A stretch of DNA of 64,000 nucleotides from Deinococcus marmoris DSM 12784 (lineage in GTDB: Bacteria > Deinococcota > Deinococci > Deinococcales > Deinococcaceae), in assembly GCF_000701405.1 (NCBI RefSeq), contig NZ_JNIV01000006.1:25418-89417 (forward strand). The letters run 5' to 3'. Under the pieces are notes generated by a model. It was not told the origin of the DNA. It saw only the letters and a list, made by a program, of their open reading frames with translations, and made no database searches. Numbering within the stretch: position 1 is the first letter of the stretch; the number at the start of each line of letters is the position of its first letter. Both the position numbers and the translations under genes were made by a program. Shown here one piece after another: positions 24,680 to 33,554 of the stretch.

Positions 24680-24857
24680 GTCAGGCGGGCTGGCAGGCCA
24701 GCTTCCCGGCCACTGCTTTCGCCTCGTCCACCAGAGCCTGCGCCTCCCCCAGAATGGCCTGATGCCGGGTCTCGGCGCTGACCAGCGCTGCCGTGGCAGC
24801 CTTGACCGCCGTGCCGAGCGCCGTCTGCGCCTGCGTGACCTGCCCCGGCTGTCCAGC
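24680..24857 (-). pseudogene. Helical C-terminal remnant
   Basis: A minus frame reads QVTQAQTALGTAVKAATAAL, VSAETRHQAILGEAQALVDE and AKAVAGKLACQPA to a TGA. It has an Ala/Gln-rich heptad pattern typical of a coiled coil. A stop lies just upstream and no start codon is available, so it appears to be the tail of a lost gene. Confidence 0.35.
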
Positions 24858-24873
24858 GTGTCCTCACGGCAGC

Positions 24874-25845
24874 TCAGGTGTCCAGATCCGCTTTCCTGAC
24901 GGGCGTCAGGAAGCGGACGGCACTTGGCACGATGCTCGCCGTGAAGGGTGTCGTCTCGACGTGCAGCTCACCGTCGTATTGCAAGGGAAAAGGATCGTCA
25001 GCCCCGACCGTCACCATCTTGGCCTCCAGGGTCTCCAGGTTACCGCTGAACATGGGATCCCCGAGATTCAGCCTGGCCCGAACGGAGTCGATGATGTTGG
25101 GCACGAGGCGCAGAATGTTCCCGGCCTTGATCAGCACCGTGAACTTGCCGTCGCTGGGACTGATGTCCGACGTGATCGGCAGGCGGTAATTGGCCATGCC
25201 GAAGTTCGCCACCATCACCCCAATGCCCTCAAAGGAGCGGGGCTCGCCATCAATGACGAGGTGAAAGGTGGTCTTCTTCGGATTGATCTGGCGCATCGCG
25301 CTCATGACGTAGGCGAGTTCACCGTATTTCTCCTTGAGGTCTTCGGAATCGCGGATCATCGCCGCATCCGCCCCCGCGCCCGCAAGCATGGCAAAGCCGC
25401 TTTTTTCGCCCCTGACCTCAATCTCGCCCAGGTCCACCCGCACGCTCTGGCCGGCCGCCAGAACGGCCGTCAGTTCGGCAGGGTCGTCCGGCAGATCTAG
25501 GTTCCTGGCGATCAGGTTGGCGGTGCCCGCCGGGTAGGCGAGGATGGGCACGTCCGTATACCGCGCAGCGTAGGCCAGGCTGCTCACCGTACCGTCACCG
25601 CCTGCTCCGACCAGGAGATCGAAGTTCTCCAGATCGGCAACGTATTCACTCATCGGCGTGTCCTTGACCAGTTCACGCTCAGTGACTTCGGCCCCAGCCC
25701 CCCGAATCAGGCTGACGAAATCGGGGAGGGTACTCTCTCCCTGGCCACTTTTGGGATTGAAGACCAGCAGCACCCGCTTGCCTGCCAGGGCAGAGAGGGC
25801 GTCAGGGGAGGTCGCAGCGCCGGGGGAAGCGGAGGGGTCTGTCAT
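24874..25845 (-). CDS. Diacylglycerol/lipid kinase (YegS/DgkB family)
   Basis: 323 residues. DAGK catalytic features: [20 protein letters not shown] (phosphate-binding start), [20 protein letters not shown] (the GGDGT nucleotide loop), and [20 protein letters not shown] (PxGTxNxxAR). The C-terminal beta-sandwich is complete up to [13 protein letters not shown], where YDGE is a family signature. It phosphorylates diacylglycerol or a related lipid at the inner membrane. Length is normal. It is the first gene of its strand here; what follows it is debris. Confidence 0.88.
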   Translation of the reverse strand: MTDPSASPGAATSPDALSALAGKRVLLVFNPKSGQGESTLPDFVSLIRGAGAEVTERELVKDTPMSEYVADLENFDLLVGAGGDGTVSSLAYAARYTDVPILAYPAGTANLIARNLDLPDDPAELTAVLAAGQSVRVDLGEIEVRGEKSGFAMLAGAGADAAMIRDSEDLKEKYGELAYVMSAMRQINPKKTTFHLVIDGEPRSFEGIGVMVANFGMANYRLPITSDISPSDGKFTVLIKAGNILRLVPNIIDSVRARLNLGDPMFSGNLETLEAKMVTVGADDPFPLQYDGELHVETTPFTASIVPSAVRFLTPVRKADLDT

Positions 25846-26357
25846 ACGTGACCTAATTCATATGCCTGACGAGCAGCTGACCGTGGTGGACGACTTTTCT
25901 GCTTCTTTAGGGTTCACGGGTCTCTGCGGGCTGTGGGCCGTCTCGAGTTCCGCCGGAACGTGATTCTCAACCTGCTCCCCACAAAGCCTCTGCACAAAGG
26001 TGGTGACGAGATACGCCACCATCCATGCCTGGCGGTCCTGCGGCCTTGACGCGCTTCATCTGGGAACCGGACACCCACGCGTCGGCGGCCCGCGCTCACG
26101 ATCCAGCGGAATTGAGCGCAGTGAAAGCCCTGCCGCCCGCCGCGCATGACCTCGACCTGGTCCTCGCCAGTGGGCACAGCACCCAGCGGGAACCGGTGAG
26201 CGCTGGGCTGAAGCCGGCAGTGTCCCAGCCCTGGTTGGTCAGTTCCGGGCGTAAGCCATGAAGCTCCCTGCACGTCGGGCTCAGGCCGCTCACAAAGCCT
26301 CCCGCAGAATGGCTCCAGTGCAAAGCACCACCCCGGCCGAGTGAAGTCGGATGCCTC
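25846..26357. other. Gene-free spacer
   Basis: I see no supported gene on either strand in this ~510-bp stretch. Short open frames on both strands lack recognisable motifs and ribosome sites. Confidence 0.4.
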
Positions 26358-26384
26358 GCCCCAGCTGAACGCTGGGGCTTTTTT
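26358..26384 (+). terminator. Rho-independent terminator
   Basis: GCCCCAGC (26358-26365), loop TGAAC, GCTGGGGC (26371-26378), then TTTTTT. It is a textbook rightward terminator, although no gene is recognisable in the ~500 bp before it. It may have ended a lost gene. Confidence 0.85.
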
Positions 26385-26538
26385 ATGGCGTGCTCCCGCT
26401 CGTCAATGCCTTGACAGTGATCTTCGCCGTCAACTCGTCACCACGGGGAATGCGAACTGGAGCAATCAGATGGCCACGCTCGTAGGGCTGGACAACTTTT
26501 TTTGCCTGTTGCTTGCGGGGCTTGCCGTACGCTGGGAC

Positions 26539-27829
26539 ATGTCACGCGCCGTCCCCTATGCCGCCGACACTGCCGGCCGTCTGGTTGACCGGGCGATGGC
26601 TGCACATGGTGGCCCTTTCGCCTACCTGGAGTGCCACGAGGGCGGTCTCGCTGCGCCGCGAACACCTGCGGCAAGGCCGGGTCGTCGTCGCGGACTTTTC
26701 CCACAAATCCGGCAGCACCTGCACCGGCGAGAGCATCCTGCACCTCTCAGCCAAGATGCGTCTCGCCCACGCCCTGACCCACCGCGAACAGTCCTTCGTG
26801 ATCCGGCGGGTCTGCCAGCGCTTCGGGTGCGAGGCGACCCACGACGAACCCTGGCAACCGCCGGCCTTCGACCACGCCGCCGAGGAGGTGGCGCTGGGTG
26901 ACTACCGGCTTGATGTGGCTGCAATGCGGGAGCAAAGCGCTGTCTTCGGCTTTGAGGTCTACCACCGCCACCGGGTGGGGCGGGTCAAGGCAGCGCAACT
27001 CAGCGTCCCATGGCTCGAACTACAAGCTGAAGCCACGGCGCGGGACCCCTACGTGCTGTGTCCGGTGGTGGACGAACTTATCGTCGGGGACGACGAAAAA
27101 GACTTGCGATGTGGACTCCGAACCACTCGGGCAGAACTGCCAGAGAAGCTGGCCTGGCGACTGAGCCAGCCGCACTTGCTGTACCGATACCTGGAAGGCA
27201 CTCGCGTGCCCCCGAAGTTGGTGAACCTGATCTTTTACGCCCGCAGTGAAGGCGGCAGTGGCCTCGTTCTCTGGTGGTGTCCAGCCTGTGCCGCGCAACG
27301 AGAGGCTCAGACTGCCCTGCGCCGGGCCGACATCGAGCGTCAGACCGCTGAGCGTCACAGCGCCCTTCAAGAACACCGCCGAGCCATACAGCAGGCGTTG
27401 ACTGAACAGCGCGAGGTGTTCGGAGCTGAGCTGATGCACCCGTTCAAGCCCGGGGTGGTCGAGTTCTTTCGGAAGGACGCCGCAGCATTACGGTTCGCCG
27501 CCAGTTACCTTGGCCATCCAGCTGATCAGTTATTGGAGCACTTTGAGAAGCATTCTCGTCTGGTGCTGATCGCACGACGCTGCAGGTCCTGCCATTGGCC
27601 CATCCTCTGTGTGGACCCTTTAGAACCTGCCGAACGCTTCCAATTCTTCTCCCCCTGGGTCGAGCGCGTCAGCCCCGGCTACCCGATCAGTGAATGCAGG
27701 CGCTGTGGGGAGCGCCAGGATCCATTTGGACTTTACGAAGGCAAATACAGGCTGCTGTACGCTCACTCCCTTGCTGTCTGGCTGCGCGCTTTTTTGCCCG
27801 CTTCCCAGCATTCTGTCGAATTCAACTGA
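26539..27829 (+). pseudogene. CoiA-like competence/nuclease gene, frameshifted
   Basis: The first ~35 codons (MSRAVPYAADTAGRLVDRAM, HGGPFAYLECHEG) are in one frame. From about 26635 the coding continues in another with VSLRREHLRQGRVVVADFSH, TCTGESILHLSAKMRLAHAL, then DYRLDV and FGFEVYHRHRVG, the RxDV...hExx core of CoiA-like PD-(D/E)XK nucleases. Zinc-like CxxC pairs (CPACAAQ; CRSCHW; CRRCGER) follow. A single missing or extra base near 26630-26640 would restore one ~430-codon gene. CoiA proteins act on incoming DNA in competence. It is either inactive or a sequencing error. Confidence 0.65.
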
Positions 27830-27872
27830 GCAGGTCCTTGATTCCCGAAGGTGCTGCTCTGTGTCAATTCTA

Positions 27873-27968
27873 CTTGAGCATGTCATCAGCCCCTGCGTCC
27901 AGCACGGGCTTTTGAACGCATGGAGCAGCATGGCAGCCGGGGCATATTCCGCTGAGCATGTCATCTTT
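27873..27968 (+). repeat. Dispersed hairpin repeat, copy C
   Basis: TTGAGCATGTCATCAG, GTCCAGCACGGGCTTTTG, GGAGCAGCATGGCAG and CTGAGCATGTCATC follow the order of copies A and D. It lies between the convergent ends of the CoiA-like gene and the 179-aa gene. Confidence 0.6.
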
Positions 27969-27979
27969 GCGCTGGATGA

Positions 27980-28519
27980 TCAGCGTGGCGGCAGGAAGGT
28001 TATGTGCCCTCTGGGTCCAAGGGTGACATAGACCGCGCCGTCGTCGGGCTTGGCCGGCCGGGTGTGCCGGTGGACCCGCAGTGGCCCGATTTTGTATGAC
28101 CCTTTCTGGTCCGCCGGACGGCTGACTTGCCAGAGCTGGCCGTCCAGTGAGCGCACTTCCCCCACACCCAGGTCTGCGGTCAGGAAAAGGTTGGCCCGCA
28201 CCAGTGCGGCCAGTTCCTGTTCAGTCGGGTCATGCCCTTTCCATACCGTCAGCGCCGCAGTGAGGTCACGGTCGCCGGTCACGCCGGGGTAGATCACGAC
28301 GAAGGGGCCAGTGACCTCGCGGGCCACCACGTGTTTTGCCGCCTTGCAGAAAATGTCCTCGCGCCCCCGGGCGCACAGGCCCACCCATTCGCGGCTGGAC
28401 GAGGGAGACCGCAGGTCGAGTCCCGCCTGCCAGATGTAGCCGCCGATCAGCAGCGCCGGGACGCCCAGGAAAAGACCGGCGAGGGCGCCCAGCGTGAGGG
28501 TTGGAACTGAGGCGCGCAT
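27980..28519 (-). CDS. Membrane-anchored hypothetical protein
   Basis: 179 residues. One N-terminal membrane segment (TLGALAGLFLGVPALLIGGY) precedes an extracytoplasmic domain with two Cys (LCARGREDIFCKAAKH) likely disulfide-bonded. The C-terminal part is beta-rich and ends VYVTLGPRGHITFLPPR. I recognise no family. It lies 37 bp downstream of the 95-aa membrane protein gene and probably shares its transcript. Confidence 0.55.
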   Translation of the reverse strand: MRASVPTLTLGALAGLFLGVPALLIGGYIWQAGLDLRSPSSSREWVGLCARGREDIFCKAAKHVVAREVTGPFVVIYPGVTGDRDLTAALTVWKGHDPTEQELAALVRANLFLTADLGVGEVRSLDGQLWQVSRPADQKGSYKIGPLRVHRHTRPAKPDDGAVYVTLGPRGHITFLPPR

Positions 28520-28556
28520 GTGTTCACGCTACCTCAGGGACTGGTGGATGATCACG

Positions 28557-28844
28557 TCAACAGAAAAACGGCGTGGCGAAGTGCAGCAGCGCGCCAGCGC
28601 CGATCAACAAGACGCTCAGCGCACCCCAGAAGCCTCGCCTTTCAGGTCTCCACAGCATCAGCAAGCCAGAGGTGAGGGCCAGCAGGGCGCTCATGGCCGC
28701 CCTGCCCTGGAAGGCCTGGATGGTGTCCTGGCAGTTCTGGAGAGGTTGCGCCGAGTGCAGGCTGAACAGCAAGATGGACACCACGCAGGCCACTGCAAAT
28801 GCGCCCAGGAAGCTCAGAAAGTCAGGTTCTGGCGTGGTGGACAT
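28557..28844 (-). CDS. Small three-helix membrane protein
   Basis: 95 residues with three hydrophobic segments (FLGAFAVACVVSILLFSLHS; SALLALTSGLLMLW; FWGALSVLLIGAGALLHFAT). There are no charged catalytic residues or known motif. It is co-oriented with and close to the 179-aa gene. Function unknown. Confidence 0.5.
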   Translation of the reverse strand: MSTTPEPDFLSFLGAFAVACVVSILLFSLHSAQPLQNCQDTIQAFQGRAAMSALLALTSGLLMLWRPERRGFWGALSVLLIGAGALLHFATPFFC

Positions 28845-28976
28845 GCCGCTTCTTCAGGGCGTGCAGAGACGAAGGGTTCCGTGGCCGCAGCGGGGACGAC
28901 CTTTCCTGTCCCCCCACGTTCACGGACCCCCGGTTGTGACGGCGCAAGGACACGTCCCCGCCTTGGCCCACTGCGA

Positions 28977-30956
28977 TCAACGCCACCAGTTCAGCGTGTT
29001 CCCATCGCGCACCAGCAGCCCTTTGCCCTCTGGCGTGAACGCCGCCGTGGGTTGCGGCACCGGCTGGCCGCAGCCGAAGAAGCGCGTCAGCCCCGCGGTC
29101 AGGGCAGCCGATAGCTTCACCTCCCGCCGGGCCTCCAGATCCGCGAGGCGCAGGCCGTAGAAGGCCCCACCGCAGCCGTCGCCCGAACCCTCCCCCAGCA
29201 GCACAAAGCGGCGATCCGGCGCGTAGTCCAGCAGGCGCAGGCCCCGGTACGCCTCTTTGGGGTCGCCCGTCCGCAGGGTCAGCCCAGGATCGGCCTGCCC
29301 GGTGCGCGGGTCGAACCGGTAGAGATACAGGTCGAACTGTTCAGTCTGCTCCTTGATGCGCCGCGCCACCCCGCGCACCACCGCACGGCCGTCGGGGCTG
29401 GGAAGGAGAAAGGGGCGGTAGTCTGCTCGCCACGCCTCCTGCCACAACGTTCCGCCGCCGGGTCCAGTCACGCTCAGCCGGGACTCGAACTCGCCGCTGG
29501 GCAACCGCCGAGACGCCACCCGCAGGCGCAAGGACCCGGCGGGCTGGGTGCTGGCTTCCTGGTTCAGTACCCGTCCGGTCACCGCGTCCCAGGTTCGGCT
29601 GCGCCAACTGCTGCCGCCCCCGTCCTCGAAACGTGCGAACAGTGTCCTGGGACCCGCAAAGCTCACCTCCAACTGGTACGCATCCTCGGGCAGCGTCAGC
29701 GTGTGCAAGGTCCGCCCGGCACGGTCGAGCACCGCCACACCGCCTGGCCGCGCCGCAGCGATGAACCGTCCGTCTGGGCTGAGGGCCAATCCGCTGACGC
29801 CCTCCAGTCCTGGCCCACCTAGCGGCTGACCCTGACGGCCCGGACGCAGGGTCCGCAGTTCGCCCTGCCCGTTCCCGGTGTCCAGCGCCACCAACGCGCT
29901 GCCTCCTGGCAGCGGCACCGACGCAGTGACGGCCGCACCCAGGGGGCGCATGAAGGAGCCATCGGACACGCGGCGCACTTCCGGCACGCTGCCGCGGCGC
30001 ACCGTCATGAACAGCGTGCCGTCCGGCGAGGGCACGGCGTCACGCAGTTCGCCCGCACCGACGGTCCAGCGGGGAAACTGACCGCTGAGGCCCCAGAGGC
30101 TGACGCTCTGCCCGCTGGGGCTGGAGGTGCTGGAGGTCGTCCGGGGCGCCGCGGTCAGCACCCGCGCCGCGTCCACCCAGCGCACCTGGGGCTCCTGTTG
30201 GGGCTGCACCCCGAAGCTTCCCAGCACCTGTCGCGAGACCACCTTGCCGTCCCGCGTCGCCACGTCCAGGTACAGGGGCGCCGCCGGGTCGTAGGTGCGT
30301 TTCGCCACGCTGCGGAGCGCCGCCACCCGCGTGCCGTCGGGCGAGGATTCCACGTCCAGCACTTGCCCGGCAGGCAGGGTGATCTCGCTGCTCGGCCCTT
30401 TGTTGCCCTCCAGGCGCAACGTCGCCCGTCCCTTCTGAGGGGCAAGGACCGTCACGCTGTACCCGCCCGCGCACCCGCCCGCGCGCCCCGCCGCACGGGG
30501 GCAGAGGTCACCCAGCACGGCCCGGCCGTCGGCCCGCAGGGTGTAGGCGGTCTGGTAGGACTTTGCTTTCACATAGCCCCGCACCCGGATGAACGGTCCT
30601 GTGAGCGCCCCACCGTCTGCACGGTAGCCGTCCAGCCGCAGGCGCGGCCCGAAGGCCGCGGTGGCATCTGGCAGGCTGGCAGGGGGGCTGAGCGTGGTGC
30701 GGGATACGGGACGCCCGCTGTGCACGTTCCAGCGGTACAGCACCCTCGCGCCGTCCAGGGTGTAGGCCGTGCCGTCTGGCCCCCAGGCCAGTCCGCCTGC
30801 GAAGCCGGCGGAGCTGCTCAGCGTGTCGAAGGTGCCCGAGGCGTGGCCGTCGACGCGGGCCGTGCCGTCTGGCGACGGCTGGAGGGCACAGGCGGCGCCA
30901 GGCCACAGGGTGCAGGTCAGGGCGGCGAGCAGCAACGCGACACGGTTCAGAGGCAT
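28977..30956 (-). CDS. Secreted beta-propeller (WD40/TolB-like) protein
   Basis: 659 residues. Signal peptide MPLNRVALLLAALTCTLWPG, no lipobox. The mature protein repeats the pattern of TolB/WD40 blades: GLAWGPDGTAYTLDG, VESSPDGTRVAALRS, AVPSPDGTLFMTVRRG, LALSPDGRFIAAARPGG, LLPSPDGRAVVRGVA and FTPEGKGLLVRDG. SPDG recurs about every 60-90 residues, consistent with 7-8 blades. It probably binds a ligand or protein outside the cytoplasm. It is monocistronic. Confidence 0.7.
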   Translation of the reverse strand: MPLNRVALLLAALTCTLWPGAACALQPSPDGTARVDGHASGTFDTLSSSAGFAGGLAWGPDGTAYTLDGARVLYRWNVHSGRPVSRTTLSPPASLPDATAAFGPRLRLDGYRADGGALTGPFIRVRGYVKAKSYQTAYTLRADGRAVLGDLCPRAAGRAGGCAGGYSVTVLAPQKGRATLRLEGNKGPSSEITLPAGQVLDVESSPDGTRVAALRSVAKRTYDPAAPLYLDVATRDGKVVSRQVLGSFGVQPQQEPQVRWVDAARVLTAAPRTTSSTSSPSGQSVSLWGLSGQFPRWTVGAGELRDAVPSPDGTLFMTVRRGSVPEVRRVSDGSFMRPLGAAVTASVPLPGGSALVALDTGNGQGELRTLRPGRQGQPLGGPGLEGVSGLALSPDGRFIAAARPGGVAVLDRAGRTLHTLTLPEDAYQLEVSFAGPRTLFARFEDGGGSSWRSRTWDAVTGRVLNQEASTQPAGSLRLRVASRRLPSGEFESRLSVTGPGGGTLWQEAWRADYRPFLLPSPDGRAVVRGVARRIKEQTEQFDLYLYRFDPRTGQADPGLTLRTGDPKEAYRGLRLLDYAPDRRFVLLGEGSGDGCGGAFYGLRLADLEARREVKLSAALTAGLTRFFGCGQPVPQPTAAFTPEGKGLLVRDGNTLNWWR

Positions 30957-31231
30957 GGCCCCACGCTACTGTCCCCCTTGACCGGGAGATGATGTCTGGG
31001 CGAGAAGAGGAGACTGACTTTACCTGGACGCCCTGCATTCACTGGGCGGGCCGTGACTGCGACGTGTCTCTCCCAGCCGTTCGTCAGGGGCGCGGTGGAC
31101 GCCGGGTCACTGCGTTCGCCATGTCGCCTGTTGCCGCACGCCTCCAACAGCCACGCTTTGCCGACAACCCAGCGTCCCTGCCTGCCTTGCGAGAACGAAC
31201 GTGGTATGCGCTGGGTGTCGAGCTTATGCGT

Positions 31232-31333
31232 CGCCTGCGGCCTTGAGGTATTGATAGACCGTTTCCTGGCTGCTGGCGTACGACCTGGACCGGATGAGAG
31301 GCTTCTTTCCAGAAGCCCAGCGCCCGCCCACGC
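31232..31333 (-). pseudogene. HTH/resolvase C-terminal remnant
   Basis: The minus strand reads KPLIRSRSYASSQETVYQYL then KAAGDA and a TAA. SSQETVYQYLKAAG matches the recognition helix at the end of small HTH or resolvase proteins (xxxTVYRYLKAAG). Nothing upstream supports a full gene. A ~30-bp sequence immediately past its stop (31199-31231) is shared with 49976-50007. The rest of 30957-31517 holds no supported gene apart from repeat copy D. Confidence 0.45.
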
Positions 31334-31380
31334 CGGGACCTTGAACTCGAATGGGCGCGGCGGGCCACTGTCAACCCAAC

Positions 31381-31480
31381 TCCAGCATGTCCTCAGATTC
31401 CCGTGTCTATCACGGGCTCCAGCCTTTGCACCAGGCAGCGTGTTCGTCGATAGTTCGGCCCCACGAAGCTGCTGCCCGGC
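31381..31480 (+). repeat. Dispersed hairpin repeat, copy D
   Basis: CCAGCATGTCCTCAGATTCC, CCGTGTCTATCACGGG (7-bp stem), CTCCAGCCTTTGCACCAGGC and AAGCTGCTGCCCGGCG parallel copy A closely. It sits between the propeller gene and the small-gene array. Confidence 0.7.
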
Positions 31481-31517
31481 GCGCCGCGCGCCACCGAGCA
31501 CCGCGGTCCAAAAAATC

Positions 31518-31823
31518 CTACTCCAGCGGGATCAACTCAGCAACCAGCCGCTCCCAGCCAGCCGCGCGAATCTCCACCCAGACGGCCTGGGGGATCCACC
31601 GAGGTCTGCGGCGCCGCGCGTCAATCAGGATGTCCTCGATCACCTCGGCCAGAGAAAATTTGAGCCCGCCCCGCGCCCCCGCCTCACAGGTGAAAATCGC
31701 GTAGGCGTGGGCCTGCCGGCACTCCTCCAGCAGTGCCAGGTCGGAGAGTGACTCAGCGGTGATCTTCTGCGTGCCAGAAAGGACCAGCGGCGCCAGCCTG
31801 TCCGGGCAGGTCGGGGCGCTCAC
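31518..31823 (-). CDS. Small-gene array, gene 5
   Basis: 101 residues from GTG 31823, overlapping the previous stop by GTGA. Sequence MSAPTCPDRLAPLVLSGTQK, ITAESLSDLALLEECRQAHA and the Arg-rich ARRRRPRWIPQAVWVEIRAA, helical throughout. The opening PxxLAPLVLSG resembles the opening of gene 3 of the array (PALAPLVLAG), suggesting they derive from one ancestor. Function unknown. Confidence 0.6.
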   Translation of the reverse strand: MSAPTCPDRLAPLVLSGTQKITAESLSDLALLEECRQAHAYAIFTCEAGARGGLKFSLAEVIEDILIDARRRRPRWIPQAVWVEIRAAGWERLVAELIPLE

Positions 31824-32221
31824 GTCCGCAGCTCCGCGGCCACCAGCGCCGCGTGCAGCAGGCTTGAGGTGGTGGCGAGCACCGTGGGACGCCCGTCCAC
31901 GTCCGCGCTGACGGTCCAGGCCGTCTCCTCGCCGGCCAGCGCCGCCCGCATGTCTGTTGAAGCCAGCGTCAGGTTGTCGTGGTCAAGCCAGGTGGTCATA
32001 ACGACGCCGCGTGCGTCCGTGGTCAGCGCCCAGGCCAGCTGCTCGTCGGTCAGCCGCTCAGCCAATGCCAGGGCCTCGGGCGGCAGCCTCTCCCCGGCCA
32101 GGATCCGCGCGAGGAAGGCACCTCTCGCATGCTCAGGGGCCACTGTCGGCGCCGCTCTCCCGGCGCCCGGAGTCAGCAGGTCTGCCGCGGGCCGCAGATG
32201 GTGGCGGGGACGGCGGTTCAC
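31820..32221 (-). CDS. Small-gene array, gene 4
   Basis: 133 residues from GTG 32221, chosen because it overlaps the gene 3 stop by GTGA as at the other junctions. It contains LPPEALALAERLTDEQLAWA, near-identical in pattern to LAAALTDQQLAWALRLV of gene 3, then a beta-rich part (TAWTVSADVDGRPTVLATTS) and an Ala-rich C-terminal helix. A paralogue of gene 3; function unknown. Confidence 0.6.
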   Translation of the reverse strand: MNRRPRHHLRPAADLLTPGAGRAAPTVAPEHARGAFLARILAGERLPPEALALAERLTDEQLAWALTTDARGVVMTTWLDHDNLTLASTDMRAALAGEETAWTVSADVDGRPTVLATTSSLLHAALVAAELRT

Positions 32222-32571
32222 GTCGCCCAGCGGTGCGACTCGCCAGGGCTCCAGACGCCGGCGATCAGCGCGGCCGCGTAGAGGGGGGCCGCCTCGGCGC
32301 TGAACGTGGGGGGCCAGATCACGTCGTACTTCGCACTGCGCTCCACCAGCCACGCACCCCCACCGTGACAGGCAATCCCCAGGCGCAGGTGCGGCGCATC
32401 CATCACCAGCAGCGCCTCGCCCTGGCCCAGCGCCAGGACCTGCGGCACCAGACGGAGCGCCCACGCCAGCTGCTGGTCCGTCAGCGCCGCGGCCAGGCGC
32501 AGGTCGCCCGGCATCAGCCCTGCCCCCGCCAGCACCAGCGGCGCCAGGGCGGGGGGCAGGGTGGGCGGCAT
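32218..32571 (-). CDS. Small-gene array, gene 3
   Basis: 117 residues from ATG 32571; GTG 32619, which overlaps gene 2, is an alternative start. MPPTLPPALAPLVLAGAGLM, ALTDQQLAWALRLVPQVLAL, LVMDAPHLRLGIACHGGGAW and an Ala-rich C-terminal helix. Helix-strand-helix order matches gene 4. No known domain is recognised. Confidence 0.6.
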   Translation of the reverse strand: MPPTLPPALAPLVLAGAGLMPGDLRLAAALTDQQLAWALRLVPQVLALGQGEALLVMDAPHLRLGIACHGGGAWLVERSAKYDVIWPPTFSAEAAPLYAAALIAGVWSPGESHRWAT

Positions 32572-32609
32572 GGCCACAGGGTCGCTCTGGCGGCCCCTCG
32601 CGCGCAAGC

Positions 32610-32903
32610 CTACCCCCACCGCTCCACCATCTCGGCCACCAATTCCCCCACCTCCGCAGCCAGGGCCTCGCTCAGCGGTGCGCGCGCGCCCCAGCCCGCC
32701 GAACACTGCCGGTACAGCGCGCGGAGCAGATCATTGCCATAGCCCGACGCCACCCACCGCGCCATCTCCGCCCAGGCGACGGGCTCGCGTTCTCGCACCC
32801 GGGCCCACAGCGCTCTCGACTGTGGATCCCCATGCACGCGCCCCGCCAGGATCAGCGCGTCCACGCGGGCCTGGAGTTGATCGGAGGTCAGGTCCGGGCT
32901 CAC
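32610..32903 (-). CDS. Small-gene array, gene 2
   Basis: 97 residues from GTG 32903, overlapping the gene 1 stop by GTGA. It opens LTSDQLQARVDALILAGRVH, reminiscent of the LTDxQL segment of genes 3 and 4, then REREPVAWAEMARWVASGYG and an acidic C-terminal helix ending EMVERWG. All-helical. Function unknown. Confidence 0.6.
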   Translation of the reverse strand: MSPDLTSDQLQARVDALILAGRVHGDPQSRALWARVREREPVAWAEMARWVASGYGNDLLRALYRQCSAGWGARAPLSEALAAEVGELVAEMVERWG

Positions 32904-33193
32904 AGTGAACCCCAGATCAGCGCGGCCTCGATGTCCACCCTCAGTGGCGCGAACACCGGTAGGGTCAACGAGTGGTGCCACAGCGCGAGTTCGAGCTGGC
33001 CAGTGGGTTCGCACTCCCAGCCGCTCCACCCCGACAGTGGGTGGGGGCAGCGCGGCGCTAGGCCGCCGGCGCAGGCCCGGGCGAGAACCTGAAGGGCGTC
33101 ATGCTGGGGGAGTTGATTGAGCAGGGCGCGGGTGATGTGAGTGGTGGGAAGACCGGCGAGGATCGCTGCGTGCAGTGCGGGGGCGTGTGTCAT
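32900..33193 (-). CDS. Small-gene array, gene 1
   Basis: 97 residues, MTHAPALHAAILAGLPTTHI. An N-terminal helical part is followed by Cys/Trp-rich sequence (CPHPLSGWSGWECEPTG) and a beta C-terminus (LRVDIEAALIWGSL). First gene of the array; each of the following genes begins at or very near the previous stop. No family recognised. Confidence 0.6.
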   Translation of the reverse strand: MTHAPALHAAILAGLPTTHITRALLNQLPQHDALQVLARACAGGLAPRCPHPLSGWSGWECEPTGQLELALWHHSLTLPVFAPLRVDIEAALIWGSL

Positions 33194-33221
33194 GTTGTGA
33201 TGCGAATTGCTGCACCGAAAA

Positions 33222-33245
33222 GCGCCCCCAGGTTCCCGGGGGCGC
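33222..33245 (-). terminator. Terminator of the CBASS operon
   Basis: GCGCCCCC (33222-33229) pairs with GGGGGCGC (33238-33245). On the minus strand the hairpin is followed by TTTTCGG. It lies ~310 bp past the Cap3 stop and 30 bp before the small-gene array start, so it separates the two leftward operons. The rest of 33194-33554 holds no supported gene. Confidence 0.75.
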
Positions 33246-33554
33246 GTCTTTCTTCTGCTCTCCTTCAGGAGCGTTGGTGTATGGGGCCTCGTCGACGGGG
33301 GCGCCGCTGATGGGCATCGGGCGCACCTCGCAGCTCCCGTCGCAGGGCCGGTCCGTGTTGCGGGTGGAGCGCTGGTCTGGGGGAGTTGGACTCACTCGGC
33401 GGCGGTGATCACAGAGACGGCTACGCCGTCTGGCGGATTCGCGCCAGTACCAGATCAGGCAGACTTTGACTCAACGCTGCGGCGCCCTAGACAGGCATCC
33501 TTCCACTCAATGAATCTGACTAATGAAGGTGGTCAGGAAGGGGCCCGCTGGCTG

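Noticed and set aside
26025..26261. Small plus-strand ORF before the terminator at 26358
   Set aside because: No Shine-Dalgarno sequence, no recognisable motif, and an equally long frame exists on the other strand.
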